DNA from: Arbacia lixula
Lineage: Eukaryota; Echinodermata; Echinoidea; Arbacioida; Arbaciidae
Direction of reading: 5' to 3'
Assembly (NCBI GenBank): GCA_963669155.1
Contig: OZ022581.1
Location: forward strand, 9,258,627 to 9,322,626
DNA length: 64,000 nucleotides
Positions 37,275 through 49,800 of this stretch are shown piece by piece; within the stretch, counting starts at the first letter, position 1; each line of letters opens with the position of its first letter. The notes beneath the pieces were generated by a model. That model was not told the DNA's origin. It saw only the letters and a list, made by a program, of their open reading frames with translations, and did no database searches. The position numbers and the translations under genes are program-made.

Positions 37275-38016
37275 AAGACACACCCATCTGGGTTGAATAA
37301 TGTTACAACTTGTTAGTTGTGCATATAAAGGTTCCGGTTTCAGGTGGAGGATAAATAAAATCAGCATTCACCTCAGAATATATGCACTGGCTGTGAAATT
37401 GTCCTTATTTGTGCATTCGTTTCTTGTGTGTAAAAAAGGGGGTTGAATAATTTTGCAACATGCTTTTTGGGTGCAAACTGCAATTTCAGATGACCTATGC
37501 AGTAAAATTTGATTTTTTTCTCTGGTATTCTTTAGTAATTAACTGTCTGCTAACTATCGTAATGGTTTAGTAGCAATCTGCTACTGCAATATTATTCATT
37601 ATGACAGAATGTAAAAAATGAGAGGGGGGTTGAATAATTTTGCTGCCAACTGTAGGGGTTCGCAGAGTCACGATGACATCAATACTGTTTTTTTTAGTAA
37701 TTTGAGCGTTAGGCATGGTCGGCATACGATGTGAATTTGTTTGGCGTTGGTAGTGTACTTTCGGCATTCGTTGGATGGACGCTACGCCTGCGCTGTCAGT
37801 CGTTATTATAAGCGCTCCTTATACGAGCAGAACGATCGTTACCCATTTGGCTTACACGCCAAGGCTCAATCACATTTTGGTATCTCAATTTTTCCACCGT
37901 GTACTAGCCAAATTTTGCACGCCAGGCACAAATGTGTGTCAAACACTAAAGTGTGACGAACCTACCCACTCTACGACCATACTGTACCTACTGTACCTAC
38001 TGTATATATTGTTCTT

Positions 38017-38103
38017 CTACTGCTACTACTAGTATTACTACTGCTGCTACTAATACTATTTCTACTACTACTGCTACTACTGCTGCTGCTGCTACTTCTA
38101 CTG

Positions 38104-38166
<63 letters not shown>

Positions 38167-38170
38167 TTGC
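38017..38170. repeat. CTA/ACT microsatellite
   Basis: A degenerate (CTA/CTG)n tract becomes pure (TAC)n at about 38,104-38,165. CAA and ATT/AAT trinucleotide-rich DNA follows to about 38,285. Confidence 0.95.
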
Positions 38171-38438
38171 TATATACCATAACAGCAGCAACAATAATAA
38201 CAACACCAACAACAACTACGACTTCCAATATTACTACCGCCATTTCCACCACCACAACAACAACTAATCATTATAATAACAATGATTGTTTTGAAAAAAA
38301 AAAACCCTCAATTTTTCGAATTTGTAAACAATATCACATTATAACCCATTATTAGTTGGAAAGAGCAGTATACTGCCAACTTCGTGGATGCATCACCCAA
38401 CCGGTAACGACAGTACAGAACGAGCAGAAACCTAACTA

Positions 38439-38573
38439 GGGCCCCGTTACATAAAACTACCATGGTAACTACCTTGGTGACATCAATGGACACCCAATCA
38501 AATTTGAGGTTTTCAAAGCAGTTCCCATTGTTAGCAAAGTTACCATTGATGGTAAGTTTTATGCAACAGGGCC
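38439..38573. mobile_element. Short MITE with GGGCCC ends
   Basis: GGGCCCCGTTACATAAAAC at the left is repeated inverted as GTTTTATGCAACAGGGCCC at the right. The interior has repeated ACCATGGTAACT/TTACCATTGATGG motifs, which recur up to 38,670. No clear target-site duplication was found. Ends of this kind are common in hAT-like MITEs, but this assignment is a guess. Confidence 0.55.
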
Positions 38574-38689
38574 CAGGTTGTTATTGTAATTATTAAAACT
38601 TACTATTAATGGTAACTGCAATGACAACATGTGCATTGGCTGTTGTCATGGTAGTTACCATTGAAGGTAAGAAACATTAATTTAAAACC

Positions 38690-38883
38690 TATCGCCTGGG
38701 CAGCCTGAAAAACTTATGTCTCTGAGAAAAACTAAATAAGGAGCGCGCCATCTACGTCTCATTAAGTCACATGTCAAAGTTCAGCTGAGCGGTGTCGTAT
38801 TTTGAAGTGAGAGAGGGACCGAAAGACCTTCCAAAAATCCGGAGGCATCCTTCCTCCTCTGCATTTTTAAGAGCTCTAGCAAA
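38690..38883 (+). promoter_or_regulatory. LSM14: LSM14 promoter-proximal region and 5' UTR
   Basis: This is the segment just upstream of the LSM14 start codon. It contains GCGCGCCATCT (38,741-38,751), resembling a YY1-type initiator, and no TATA box at a clear position. The transcription start is unknown. The sequence before the ATG (GCAAAATGAGC) has A at -3, a good start context. Confidence 0.4.
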
Positions 38884-41800
38884 ATGAGCGGAGGCGTTTC
38901 TTATTATGGGAGCAAAATCAGCCTCATATCGAATGCTGGGATTCGATATGAAGGTCATTTGTTCTCTGTCGATACAAATGAGTCGACAGTGACATTGTCG
39001 AAAGGTGAGTTACATGTAGCGTACAGGAATCCACTGCGTATATTGCGGTGTTGTGTAGTTTAGAAAACATCCATGTTCAGTGTTCTGCGTGCGTGCATTA
39101 GGGCATTGGATATTGTTTACACGAAAATTGATGTTTACTTGGCAGCAAATGCTAGGCTACACAAGTGAAACGAGTGTTAAATAATGTGCATGTTGTCAAA
39201 AGACGCCACATTTTACAAGGTGAACAAACCCCATCAATCGGTTAGACTTGACCGAAGACGAAAATAATGAAAAATGTCATGAATGTGGAAGTCTGATTAT
39301 TTGCATTGATGGGGTGACCATATTTTGCGCACATCCTGGTTTTCTTGACAATTTCAAGACACCTAGATTATTACACATAATGTCCAATACCTCAAAAGAT
39401 ATGAAAGAACGAGAACATCTGTATAATCACATTTCATGGCCTAGAATTCAAATTTCAGATTAGGCCTAGGCCTAAAATGAATGTAATTCCGAGACATGTA
39501 CAATGGTCGACGCTTACCGAAATAATGACTCTGCTGTCGGCGCATGCATGACATGTGTGACCTAATTTTGCGCAGTAAGTTTGCTGCCCTCTAGTAGTTG
39601 ACAACAAGTGTAAAATGGTCGAAAACCACCTCGTATTCTCAAGGCAAGCACATACCAACCAATCGAGTAAATACCTCAAAATTGGTATTCTTTATTGATT
39701 TTCTCGAGGTTATTTCTGTGTATGTTATGTGATAAAAAATAAAGAATTTCATTCATAGGAATGTGAAATATGAGGCATTATTACGTTCTTTTGAAGCATT
39801 ATGGATGTTCAGATGATGTATCTAGTACGAAGAGTAGATCTACAGTAACTTAGTCCCACGTGTGCATTGCGTATCTCATTTAGATTCTAAGCGTATTTAG
39901 CGTTAGTGCGCAAAATAAGGACAGGCACGAGATTAGGTCACACCACAGTACCTGTGGCAGTGCATTTATCAACATAACTCAGAGAGACTAGACTGGTTCA
40001 CAATCAGTTTAAGAAATAATGTAAATCATGAAAATGCATGGTGCAACTGAAAAATTACCTTGAAATATTGCACAGTGCGCAGGGCCGGCATTGTATATGG
40101 TACAAACGCATATTTGAATCCCATATTAGTTTAATACAACCAAGTTATTGTTGGCAGAAAGTGACCTACAATTCTCTAGAAATCACTTTTTTTGAGGCAT
40201 TTATCTCTGCAAAATAAGTCAGTCTTGTCTCTAAGTGCTAAGATTAATGAAAGGTAGAAAAAGATTTAAGGGTTGTCAAATGTGTGAGAAACAAAAGTGC
40301 ATTTGAGCCAAGGCTCTGACTTAAATGATAAATCACTTTTAAATAAACTAGCTTTTGACATTTGCTCTTTGTGTGCCAACATTCAATAAATCTTTCATTA
40401 TCATTGGGGAGCATTTTGTATTTCACTTGTCTTCATTATTTGAGCAGCATTATGTATAGTCTAAGTTTTGTCTGTTGAATGGTGTTTGGACGGGGATAAA
40501 AAATGGGCTAAAGTCGAAGATTGGACAGGATAGATTTTTGAAATTTTGCCAGGTAATGCCCTTAAAAGGATGTTTTAGGAGGGCAAAATTTTGTTTCCTC
40601 AGTAATTCATTTGTCGTTTTTAACCCTTTGTGTGCCAAACAAATGCTACTCTATGTGAATTGTGCATATCACGTGTGAATAAAGATGCATGTGGCACAAA
40701 AAGGGTTAAGAGATCCCATTTTGTGGTGATTTTGCATGCATTGTCAATGCCAGCAGCAGCACAGATCAACCATTTTTTAGAATTGCAAAGTTCATTGGTC
40801 ATTTCTGCTTCTTACTAGTGCGCTCATTTGGGACGGAGGAACGAGTGTGTGACCACCCAGTGGCCCAGCGAGATGAGATGTATGACTATATCGTGTTCCG
40901 AGGTTCCGACATCAAGGACCTTCTGGTGTGTGAGCCACCTAACCAGCCCCAGAGCACCTCCATTGCTCAGGACCCAGCTATCCTCCAGGTCAGCAAACAG
41001 ATCTTCCCTTGGCTCTTTATGTGCCATTGTGTCATGCAGTTTTTTTAAAAAGTAATACACACACAAAAATAGCATTATGTCTAGCTCACAGAGGGCTACA
41101 AACTTTCTGTGAGGAGAAAAAAAAAAGAAATGTATTTTGATGATGAAAAATGTGGAGGGTATCCTTATAAACTCTAATAAATCAAGCCATTAACTTTCTT
41201 TGTATTTTGAATATTTAAATAGCATTTAAATTGATGCAAATGGATGAGAAGTACATGTATATCACAGCTTAAAGGAATTGTCATAGGGAGAGGGAAAGGG
41301 AAGAAAGGGAAGGACCCATAGTTTTAAGCCGCCGTATATTTTGTCCAGTTCAGCATGAAACATGATGCTTTTTAGGCTAAAGCATTGTGTTTCATGTTGA
41401 ACTGGACAAAATATACCACAATTTAAATCTGCGGCTCCTTCTCTTTCTTCCCTTTCCCTTTCCATATGCCAATTCCTTTAAGCTGTTGTGTATGTTTCAA
41501 CCATCAGCAATAAATTCCTGTAGAAGATATGCATCCCACGGTTTGAAATTGTTTGGTGTTATTTTTGTTTTAATTTTTGTTTTAATTTTTGTTTTACCTC
41601 TGTCCATCCTACATGTATACCACATCTCCAGCATTCGGGGGCAGTCAGTACCACCAGCGCACCAGCCTTTCGGCCTCCCAACACTTTTGCCACAGCCCCA
41701 GCCCCCTTTGCCCCATTCAACGTCCCCTACCAGTATGGTGCTATCGGGGGCATGATGCCTAACCAGTTTGGAGCAGCTCAGGCTCAGAGGACTATTGGAG

Positions 41801-44800
41801 GTAAAGGTGAGTACTGGGATGTTGTGATGTTCGCTGATGCTGTCAGTGCATATTGGTTTTCATTTAAAAAAAAAAAATTGGGAAATGTAAATTACATGTT
41901 ACACTTGTATAACATACCAGTACATTTTTAGGAAAGTGTGCTGATATGCCTGAGATGAACTTAGAAGCCTGGCTCTTGTAGGGCAAATTTTTTACATACT
42001 CCTTTTGGGTTAGTTAATTTATTCATAAATGATTGTTTTCATATCTTTGTCTGCATCACAAAACCATCACTCCTACCGAAATCTATTAAAAATCTGAATC
42101 TAGTACAGGGAAACCCCGTTATAACGAGGTGGACGGGACCCACACTTTTTCCTCGCTATAGCCGAATGCTCGCTATACCAATACATGATCAAAACATACA
42201 GAAAGAAATGCATCTATAGGACTACATAAACAGTAACATATTAACCGCTAGGACTGAAGTATTTAAATGGATTTGCAAGCATTCTAAACTGAATTCATTG
42301 GCAAAAAATTCACTAACATATCTATCAGCGCAGTTGAAAATGCAAATAAATGACACTTCCAACGCCTCCGTTTACCGACAAATGAAGCAGCGGGGAGGCC
42401 CAGTTACCCGGCCGTGCCTGCTGTCATAACGGCGTGTAAGCAATGAATGATCATTGAACGCAATCTTCATGCATGCGCGGCCGCTTTCGTACAGGCGCGG
42501 TGTCACATGTGTTTACAGGCTCTTGCCATCACTGCTTGCCATGTGCTTGCGTGGCTGTGTTGATGGTTGGCAGTACCTAGAGCTGTATACAGATACGGCT
42601 CTGGCAATACCGCACCCGCGTTATGCATGTGTGGTTGTGTGTGTGTGTGGATTCTTGCACGGTGTGTTTGATCAGTGTTTAACGGCTTGTGCTTTTAACG
42701 GCTTGAAAATTGCTTGTGCTGTTGTTGCGTTTCCCTCGCTGAGCGGCGTGGCTGAAGGGAGTGTCGTAATAGCAGAGTCAATTTCTTTTCTTTTTCTTTA
42801 TTCTTGGGCTGGGAATTTGCTACGCTATAGCAGAAATTTCGCTATAGCCGATCTTGTATGAAAACAGAATGCACGGAGGTCTATGGAAGAACAATCGGGA
42901 CCCAAGAAATGTCCTCGTTATAGCAGGGTACTCGCTATACCCGTGCTCGTATTAACGGGGTTTCCCTATATATATATAATAATCAATCAGATAGCTTTGA
43001 AAGATCCACACAAGCTATGATCAGTATCTATTTTAACTTTTTTGTGATAATAGTGATATTAATTGTACAAATGATAGATCGATTGTTCCTACTATGATCT
43101 ACAGATCGTACCATTTTTGGTAATGGGCCCTGTTTGACTCCTGTTGCTCTCTCCACTCTTAACGAATACAATTAAATGCATTTAATGTTTATTTGTTTAA
43201 TTCTGGGATTTACATTGATATCTAGTATTTCTTTCATTAAAATATGAGGTATATGGGGCAAAGAATGACATATCTGCATACAATAATCCTTGTTGACCCT
43301 TGTTGTTCCAGCTGTAGGACGACAGACTCCCCCACTGACACGCAAGTCCCCCACCATGGAGCAAGCCGTTCAGGCATCCGGCCCGCAGTCTCCCGGCAAA
43401 GACAAGCACGAGGGCAGCAAGCACAAGAAGGATGACGAGAGGCGCGACGGGGATCAGCGGAGGCGTGGGTCTAGGGATGAGCAGCAGCAGCAGCGCAGGA
43501 TGAACAACCAGCGGGACGGTGATGGTAGGGGACACCAGAGGGATTACCAGAGAAGGGATTTTGACCGGGATGGCAACAGGAGGAATGATAGAGAGAGGAA
43601 CGACCGGGATAGGCCCAGGGAGCAAGGACGCAGACCTGACAGTGAGTGCTATTTCATTATTTCTGTCTTTCATATGTTAATTTTTAGTCCTTTTTGGAAG
43701 TCCCCATCCCCTAATGTGGACATTTCGGGTGATTTCACAGTGAGTTTTGTGCAAATCCCTATCAAGTCAGCTTGTGAAAAATAATCTAGAAATAATGTGC
43801 TTTTATTCAATTGCTCATTTGGTTCCATTTGACTGCTGTTGCAAGTATCAAGTGCAAAATGAAGTCACACTACATATATGAAAATTAAGAATCACAAGAA
43901 TTTGAAAGTCTGTTGATTTTATCTTTGCCTTATGGTGATAAATAATCCAACTGCATGTTTTGCTGAAAATGAAGAGTGAGGATGTACATTCTTGCCATAC
44001 CACTGGATACTTAATTGCGATTGCAACACATACAAGTATCTCAAGACTTGTGTACTTTGCTGTGACAGACCAGCAGCAGCACCACAACCAACAGCAGCAG
44101 CAGCCCTACAGGAGAGGACGTGGAGGTCGTGGCCGTGGTCAGCGATCACCAATGGCCAAGGAACCCATCAAGGTTGGCACAGACTTTGACTTTGACTCAG
44201 CCAACGCCCAGTTTGATAAGGAGTCCATCGAGGATGTGTTTGAGCAGAAGCTGAAGATTGGTAAGTATAGTAACATCTTTTGGATTTAATCCTGCTAGGC
44301 AAGTTCACCATGCCTGATGCTGGGTCCTGTCTTAGGGTGTCCTCTTTGCTAAGTCCTAGTACGCTGTGTCTGTGTCTTCTGATGGAATTTATCAATCTTG
44401 TTTTTGGCCTTCCCTTCTGCCTTCCTACTGTTGGCGCCATCTTTTTCTTTCATAGCTAGTGTTCTTTGTTTGCCGAAAAGTAAATTTACTCCTTGGGACT
44501 CCCAACCTCGGGTGGTACAAATGTTTTTCCCCCACCCCCTGAGTCCGTATTGGCTTGTACATGTGATTTGGTTCATATCAATATAAATTAGCAAATGAAA
44601 AGTGGAGAAAAGTGAAATGATCGAAATAAGAGAGGGAAAAGGATGGATGAACGTAATGAATGTAATGATGAGATTGCAGAGAAAAATGATGAAATGTCAT
44701 GTTATATGTTAAGATCATATGTAATATGATTTGTTGTGTGGGATTGTTTGACAGATACAAATCCTATGTGATATTGAATAAGATGTTCAGATGCCATGAT

Positions 44801-46862
44801 TGTTAAATCCTCTCTCTCTTCAGTGAACGGTGATGAGAAATCAAGTGATCATGAAGGCTCAGGCAGTGAGACACCCACCAGTGAAAACCAGGATGACAAA
44901 GCCTTCTACGAGCCAGAAAAATCCTTCTTTGACAGCATCTCATGTGAATCAACTAATCCAGAGTGAGTGTACCACCTTCCCGAACAAGAAAAATATAATA
45001 AAGAATCTTATTTCAGTAAAGGTTACAGGTAGTAGTGGTAGTCGTAATGGTAGAACATGGTTCTGCCATTATCACCCGGATCCAGATTTTGTTAATCTTG
45101 AAAACTGTATCATTATGAGATGATTTCTGCCTGGTATTCTGAAATCGAATGAGAATGAGATCCTTAGTTATGGCAGGATGTTCCATGAGCCAGTGTAGAG
45201 AGAGTTATGTTGCCACAATTGTAACATTTGTCTGACATATTTTATTGTTTTCATTAGGACCTGCTTGCCATGTGACATTATCAAACTCAAAGATCATTAT
45301 GTACTTCTAGCTAAAGTTTTAGGGAGGTGAAAGGACTGAGAAATTATCTGACCAGAAATGAATTATTCAATCATTCTTAAATAGGTCTGTAATTTACAAA
45401 ATGATTGTACACAACTCGCAAGGGCAGTATCTGGATATCACTTTTATTCAGTCAAAAGTGGTGTAGCTGATGATAAGCTGGGAATACACCCTTTGCATTA
45501 TTCAATATGAAAGCTGTTCTCTGGTATTGACCACGCATCCCAAGTTTAACTGTAATTTGGTGTCCCTAGCTTCTGCATGGCAAAGCATGGTGCGGAGTCA
45601 CAAATGTATAAGAGTGATTAATAGTTCAAAGCTATCAGAATTCATTTATTATGCACATTCTAGAAACAATATGAAAAGTCATACTTCAAAGGATACGTTA
45701 AATCATGCGAGCACAAAAAACAAACAAGTGAATTTAATGAAGAGTTAAGGAAAATTAAGAATATGATAATGGACAGAGCCTACAGACAGGTATCGTAATA
45801 TGCCAGGCTTTATTATATTTGAATGATTTCATTGATTTTCCAGGCCAAGATATAAATGTTTTCTTCAACAAGATACTGAGCAATATTTAATATACTGCTT
45901 TAATTGCAGGAGTCGAACTCGGCCCAGCCGCCGCGAGGAGTACAAGATGAACACGGAGACCTTTGGGGTTCCCTTTGCCCGGGGCCGAGGGCGCGGGAGA
46001 GGTGGATACTACCGTGGGGGTGGATACCGTGGGGGCTACAACTACGGCAACAGGAGTGGTGGGGGTGGCGGTGGCTACAGGGGCCGTGGGGGCTACAGGA
46101 GTGGTGGCGGCCGGGACGGTGGGAGTGGTGGCACTGCCTGGAACAACAGGAGGAATCGCAATCAGGACTGGGGCAGAGGGGACGGCTTCCAGCGAAGGGA
46201 CCGCGGAGGAGACAATGACAACCGCAGGCGAGAAGAAGGCATCAGCCAGAGCAAAGCACCCACAGTAAGTCTCTCTCTGCTTAGAGCCAGGGGTCCCAGC
46301 TGTCTGGCCAAATCCTGACTTCTGACTCACCATAAATTCACCATGAGCTTTTCTGATGATAGATAATTAATGGTATCATTTTATTGGCTTCTTAACCCAC
46401 AAAGAACCAACTAAGTTGCTGGATAGCATTATGTTTTGGGGTAGTCTGTCCATCTGTCCGCCCGGATCTTGTTCATGTTACTGTCAAAACTCAACAAATT
46501 TCAGAATTTCATTCTAATCATCATATAGGTGAATTATAGGGAGAAATAAGAAATGTGTGCATACATTTGGACAATTAATAGTATATGGATTTTGATTACC
46601 AAAAAAAATGACAACTTTTGTGTTGACGGCATGCGATCTGTTGCCAAGATGTGGTAATGGGTCGACTCCAAATACCCCGGCCTGATTGGGGTTGAACCTC
46701 CTTAATTTCCTTTTCTTTTCATAACAGCTTTACTTCTTTGTATTCTTGCTGGATGGGCATGTTACATTTGTTTCACATAGTTTAGCGAATATTTATGTTC
46801 TGTGTTTGTCTTTGTAGGAAAGCAGTCAGAAAGAGGACATCAAAGTAGCAGAGGGATCATAG
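38884..46862 (+). CDS. LSM14: LSM14 / RAP55 family protein (eight coding exons)
   Basis: RNA-associated protein of P-bodies and stored mRNPs; known relatives (LSM14A/B, Tral, Scd6) repress translation with DDX6 and 4E-T and help decapping. Coding exons: 38,884-39,004; 40,819-40,988; 41,632-41,806; 43,312-43,641; 44,069-44,260; 44,824-44,962; 45,910-46,264; 46,818-46,862. All introns are GT-AG, phases agree, and the joined frame has 508 codons plus TAG. The LSm domain spans residues 1 to about 85 ([18 protein letters not shown], then [14 protein letters not shown]). A proline-rich linker follows, then an Arg/Asp-rich segment (about 190-265) and a Q/H run with RGG (267-290). The FDF box is near 305, the FFD box near 364 ([10 protein letters not shown]), the TFG box near 393 (NTETFGVPF), and an RGG-rich tail fills about 398-460. 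Exon 4 looks fast-evolving. I cannot say LSM14A or B; invertebrates normally have one. Confidence 0.95.
39005..40818 (+). other. LSM14 intron 1
   Basis: 1.8-kb AT-rich intron with donor GTGAGT and acceptor TACTAG. It contains one small TTAA-flanked MITE (40,624-40,705). Otherwise no recognisable feature. Confidence 0.8.
40624..40705. mobile_element. Short TTAA-flanked MITE
   Basis: This 82-bp element sits between TTAA (40,620-40,623) and TTAA (40,706-40,709) with inverted ends CCCTTTGTGTGCC and GGCACAAAAAGGG. It is the cleanest copy of a family also seen at 61,249-61,330 and, more diverged, at four other places. It lies in LSM14 intron 1. Confidence 0.7.
41263..41490. mobile_element. Palindromic TA-flanked MITE, copy A
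   Basis: A 228-bp hairpin in LSM14 intron 2. Ends are CACAGCTTAAAGGAATTG and the inverse AATTCCTTTAAGCTG. The centre is ATTTTGTCCAGTTCAGCATG and its inverse. It is flanked by AT/TA. It is related to the copies at 57,539-58,266 and 59,341-59,535. The whole element is arm-centre-arm with almost no loop. Confidence 0.8.
42106..42968. mobile_element. Pogo/Tigger-like non-autonomous DNA transposon
   Basis: An 863-bp element in LSM14 intron 3 flanked by TA. Left end CAGGGAAACCCCGTTATAAC; right end, read inverted, TAGGGAAACCCCGTTAATAC. Motifs of the form CTCGCTATA or CGCTATAGC recur just inside both ends. Pogo/Tigger elements have similar ends and TA duplications. The middle has no recognisable transposase; the 135-codon frame at 42,454-42,861 does not look like a known protein. 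Confidence 0.65.
43642..44068 (+). other. LSM14 intron 4
   Basis: Short intron with donor GTGAGT and acceptor GACAG. Nothing else noted. Confidence 0.85.
44261..45909 (+). other. LSM14 introns 5 and 6
   Basis: Intron 5 is 44,261-44,823 and intron 6 is 44,963-45,909. Both are AT-rich with standard splice sites (GTAAGT/TTCAG and GTGAGT/TGCAG). No repeat of note. Confidence 0.8.
46265..46817 (+). other. LSM14 intron 7
   Basis: Donor GTAAGT and acceptor TTTGTAG. It precedes the tiny last coding exon. A C-terminal extension is possible if the intron is retained: the frame past 46,264 stays open until a TGA at about 46,319. Confidence 0.75.
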
Positions 46863-49800
46863 AGGACTGAGCAACATGGCAAGTTCTTTATGTACAAAGG
46901 ACTCTTAATTACTTTGAGAAAATGGAGATACCGTGGAACAAGCCTTCATCAAAGAGAGGGAAAAGGCGAAAGGAGTTAGGAGCAAGGCTGCTATAGACTC
47001 TCCAAGAGTCTGATTTATCAAGCAAATTTGGGACTAAAATGAAGTGAATTTGCAAAGAATTAATTTTCCGGAAGAAGTGGAATCTACACAATAATTTGAG
47101 GCATGTTTATTTGGTGAAGAAAACCTTGGATTATTTGCATGTGTGGCAAGATTGCTCCATTTGAATGTGGATCAGAGAGATCCAAGAAGATGTTAGTATT
47201 ATCGAGTGGTCTTTGTGGACTGTTGTATTCCAAGAGGTAGTCTTACCCCAAGCGTGGCAGAGATGAATATTTGATTAGTTAGTGCAACCCGCCCAAACAA
47301 TGGAGCAATGTTTTAGCCTTCAGTTGATCACTTATTGTGTGGCAAAAAACTATCTATTCGCAACATTTCAAAATGTTAATTTGCATATGTTTGTAGTTAT
47401 CTGATCTGAGCAAGCTTTCACTGCACATGTTTAAAAAAAAAAACCTTGTCAATCCACTATTGTGCTTGTCTGGTTTCATAGAGGCTTTAAAACAGAGCTT
47501 TATTGATTTCTTGTCTTTAATGGGGGATTTAAAAAGCATGTGGCAATAATTTTGAAATTGTGTCACCCTTTTGGAAAGATTCTCTTTTTGGAGATCATAT
47601 GTGAAACTGTGTTTGTAATTTGCAGGTTTCAATTGTTTGAAGATGAGTCGTTTTAGACACACGAATACTTCAAAGTTTAACATGTTTCTTTTAGTCAAAA
47701 GAATATACCTGATTACTTGTCATTAAATGTGTTTTTGGGCTAAGCTGTAAATGGTTATGAGAGTGCGATGACAAATCATTTGGGGAAGAAGCCAGTGAAA
47801 TTAATCCTTGGGTTTGATTTTAACTCTTTAACAGCTGCCATCGAGAAGGCACATTTTGTTTCAATTTATTTTAACATTTCAGAAAACATAACAAACAGAA
47901 TTTAATTCTTGTTTTCTTTGTATGATAATAGCCAGGTTAAAAATTGATGCAAATGAAGAAAGGCAAATTGCAGTAAGTGTCAATATAGAATATTATTATT
48001 AACAAACTGGTGCACAGAAGCCAATGATACAGCTGAAATGCTTCTTCGTGGTGGTTAGGTGTATAGACTGGTGCACAAATCTGGGAGTGGTGCGTTTCAA
48101 GTTGGCACTTGATTGAACAATTGACTGCACTCTCTTGCTACCAGGGGTACGTACATACACAACATGGATATCCCATCTGTCCATGTAGTTGGTTGGAAGG
48201 AAGGTAAAGAAAAAAATGAATAGATTTAAATCCTAAAACTAGAACTATACTGGAATGTTTTGGCCTGTGGACTCATATGGAGAGTGCTGCATTCATCATA
48301 TATTGCATTACACCCCTAAACAGTTTGCTTGGATGTTCCATGTTTTCTTTGTACATGCACAATGTACTGTTCCAAGTTAATTTGTCCTGTAGAAAATGGA
48401 TATACATCGTCCTATTTAAATTCACAACAGTTGTGCTCTTGTTTGTTTTGTGCACATATGTCTCTAATGTTGTTTAGATGCGCAGTTTATATTTCATTCT
48501 TATACAATGTCTGTCTTAGTGTGCTTAGTGTTTGCATCACCTATAACTGGAAGGGGGAGTGAAAGTACATCTACATTACATCAAACATGCTTTCTTGATA
48601 TTATTTTTAAGTTTTGGATTTACATGTTTGCTACACCATTCAGGTATCGATTCTCTACAGTCAACACACTATGCACTTAAACAGCATATCATTTCTCAAG
48701 TCGGGATCCATCTTATGATTGCACCAGTATTGTATTTCACATGTTTATGCAGCATGTGCTGTATTAATGTGTCTGAGGATGCATTTGAGACATGCAGAAA
48801 AATGAGTTTGTACACTCTAGTACCAGAAAGATGACTACACAATGAAACTGCCTTTTCAAATCAGAGCTTACGCAAGGTTCACATACTTGAAGTAGGTACA
48901 CAAGTGGGGAATGTTACAGCCTCGATGACATGAGAACCATTGCATTAGTATGAAGGCGTACACATCTCAGGAGAAGCACATGTAGATATTATAATGTGAT
49001 GATAGTTTCATGCACGCAAGCATACATGTTCTAATCGTGGTATTGAGTTTGCCAGGTGTTCTTTTGTTTTAACCATCCCCAAACCATGTAACTGATCATT
49101 TGTTCAGACAACTTTGGGTTCAATGGGAGAGTGGTATGTCTTCCAGAAAATTCTATCTATCAGATTCTGACAAAAGCTGTTCATTTGATACTTAGCATCT
49201 GTTTTGGGCACCAGTAAAGTTGGATTGTTTAGTACATGTTAACAAATGCATCATATTTTTTGCAATTAGACCAAAAATGTTGTCTAGATACATATCTTCT
49301 GACTCGCCCAATTGCTTCATGCAGATTGCTTCATACAGATTGCTCTCAACCCCACCCACATTTCAAAATTGATTTCTTTGATGAATGGCACATGACATTT
49401 CAGAAGTGATACACAGGAAACTTCCTAGACGTGGCAAAGGATCCACCAATTCCTGCCGAGCATGAGTACATGCGCAACATTGATTCTAAAAGATGAGAAT
49501 GCATTTGCCCAAATCTGCAGCTAAGACTGATGCACTCACCATATGAATGAATGTGATGTGTATGTTGTTGGTAACGCTTTGAAGGGTTGACACACGTTCT
49601 GAGTTACAAATGTACATGTTGAGGCTGTGACTCAGAGATTGGATGGTAAATATTTATTACACCATATGCACTGTACTTGTAAGGCAGAGAAGACAAAGTG
49701 AATATGGCCAGCGCACATCATTTGTAGAATTCCTGTGAAGCTTTAACCAGTTTACAAAAACTTCCAAAGGGATCTTGAAAGGAGGTTATGGACAAGTTAT

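Larger units (their letters stand above)
36555..37652. mobile_element. Tc1-like head-to-head fold-back transposon, TA-flanked
   Basis: This 1,098-bp element is flanked by TA on both sides. It starts CAGTTGGCAGCAAAATTATT and ends with the exact inverse ATAATTTTGCTGCCAACTG. The inverted similarity does not stop at the ends but continues for about 500 bp, so the element is two copies of one transposon end joined head to head. Each arm carries the 3' part of a Tc1/mariner-type transposase gene. This looks like a non-autonomous derivative formed by internal rearrangement. Confidence 0.8.

Noticed and set aside
42454-42861. 135-codon frame inside the pogo-like element
   Set aside because: No resemblance to a transposase or other known family; probably chance.
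45887-46333. Alternative frames of 101-148 codons over LSM14 exon 7
   Set aside because: Shadows of the glycine/arginine-rich exon, whose splice sites and TFG box identify the true frame.
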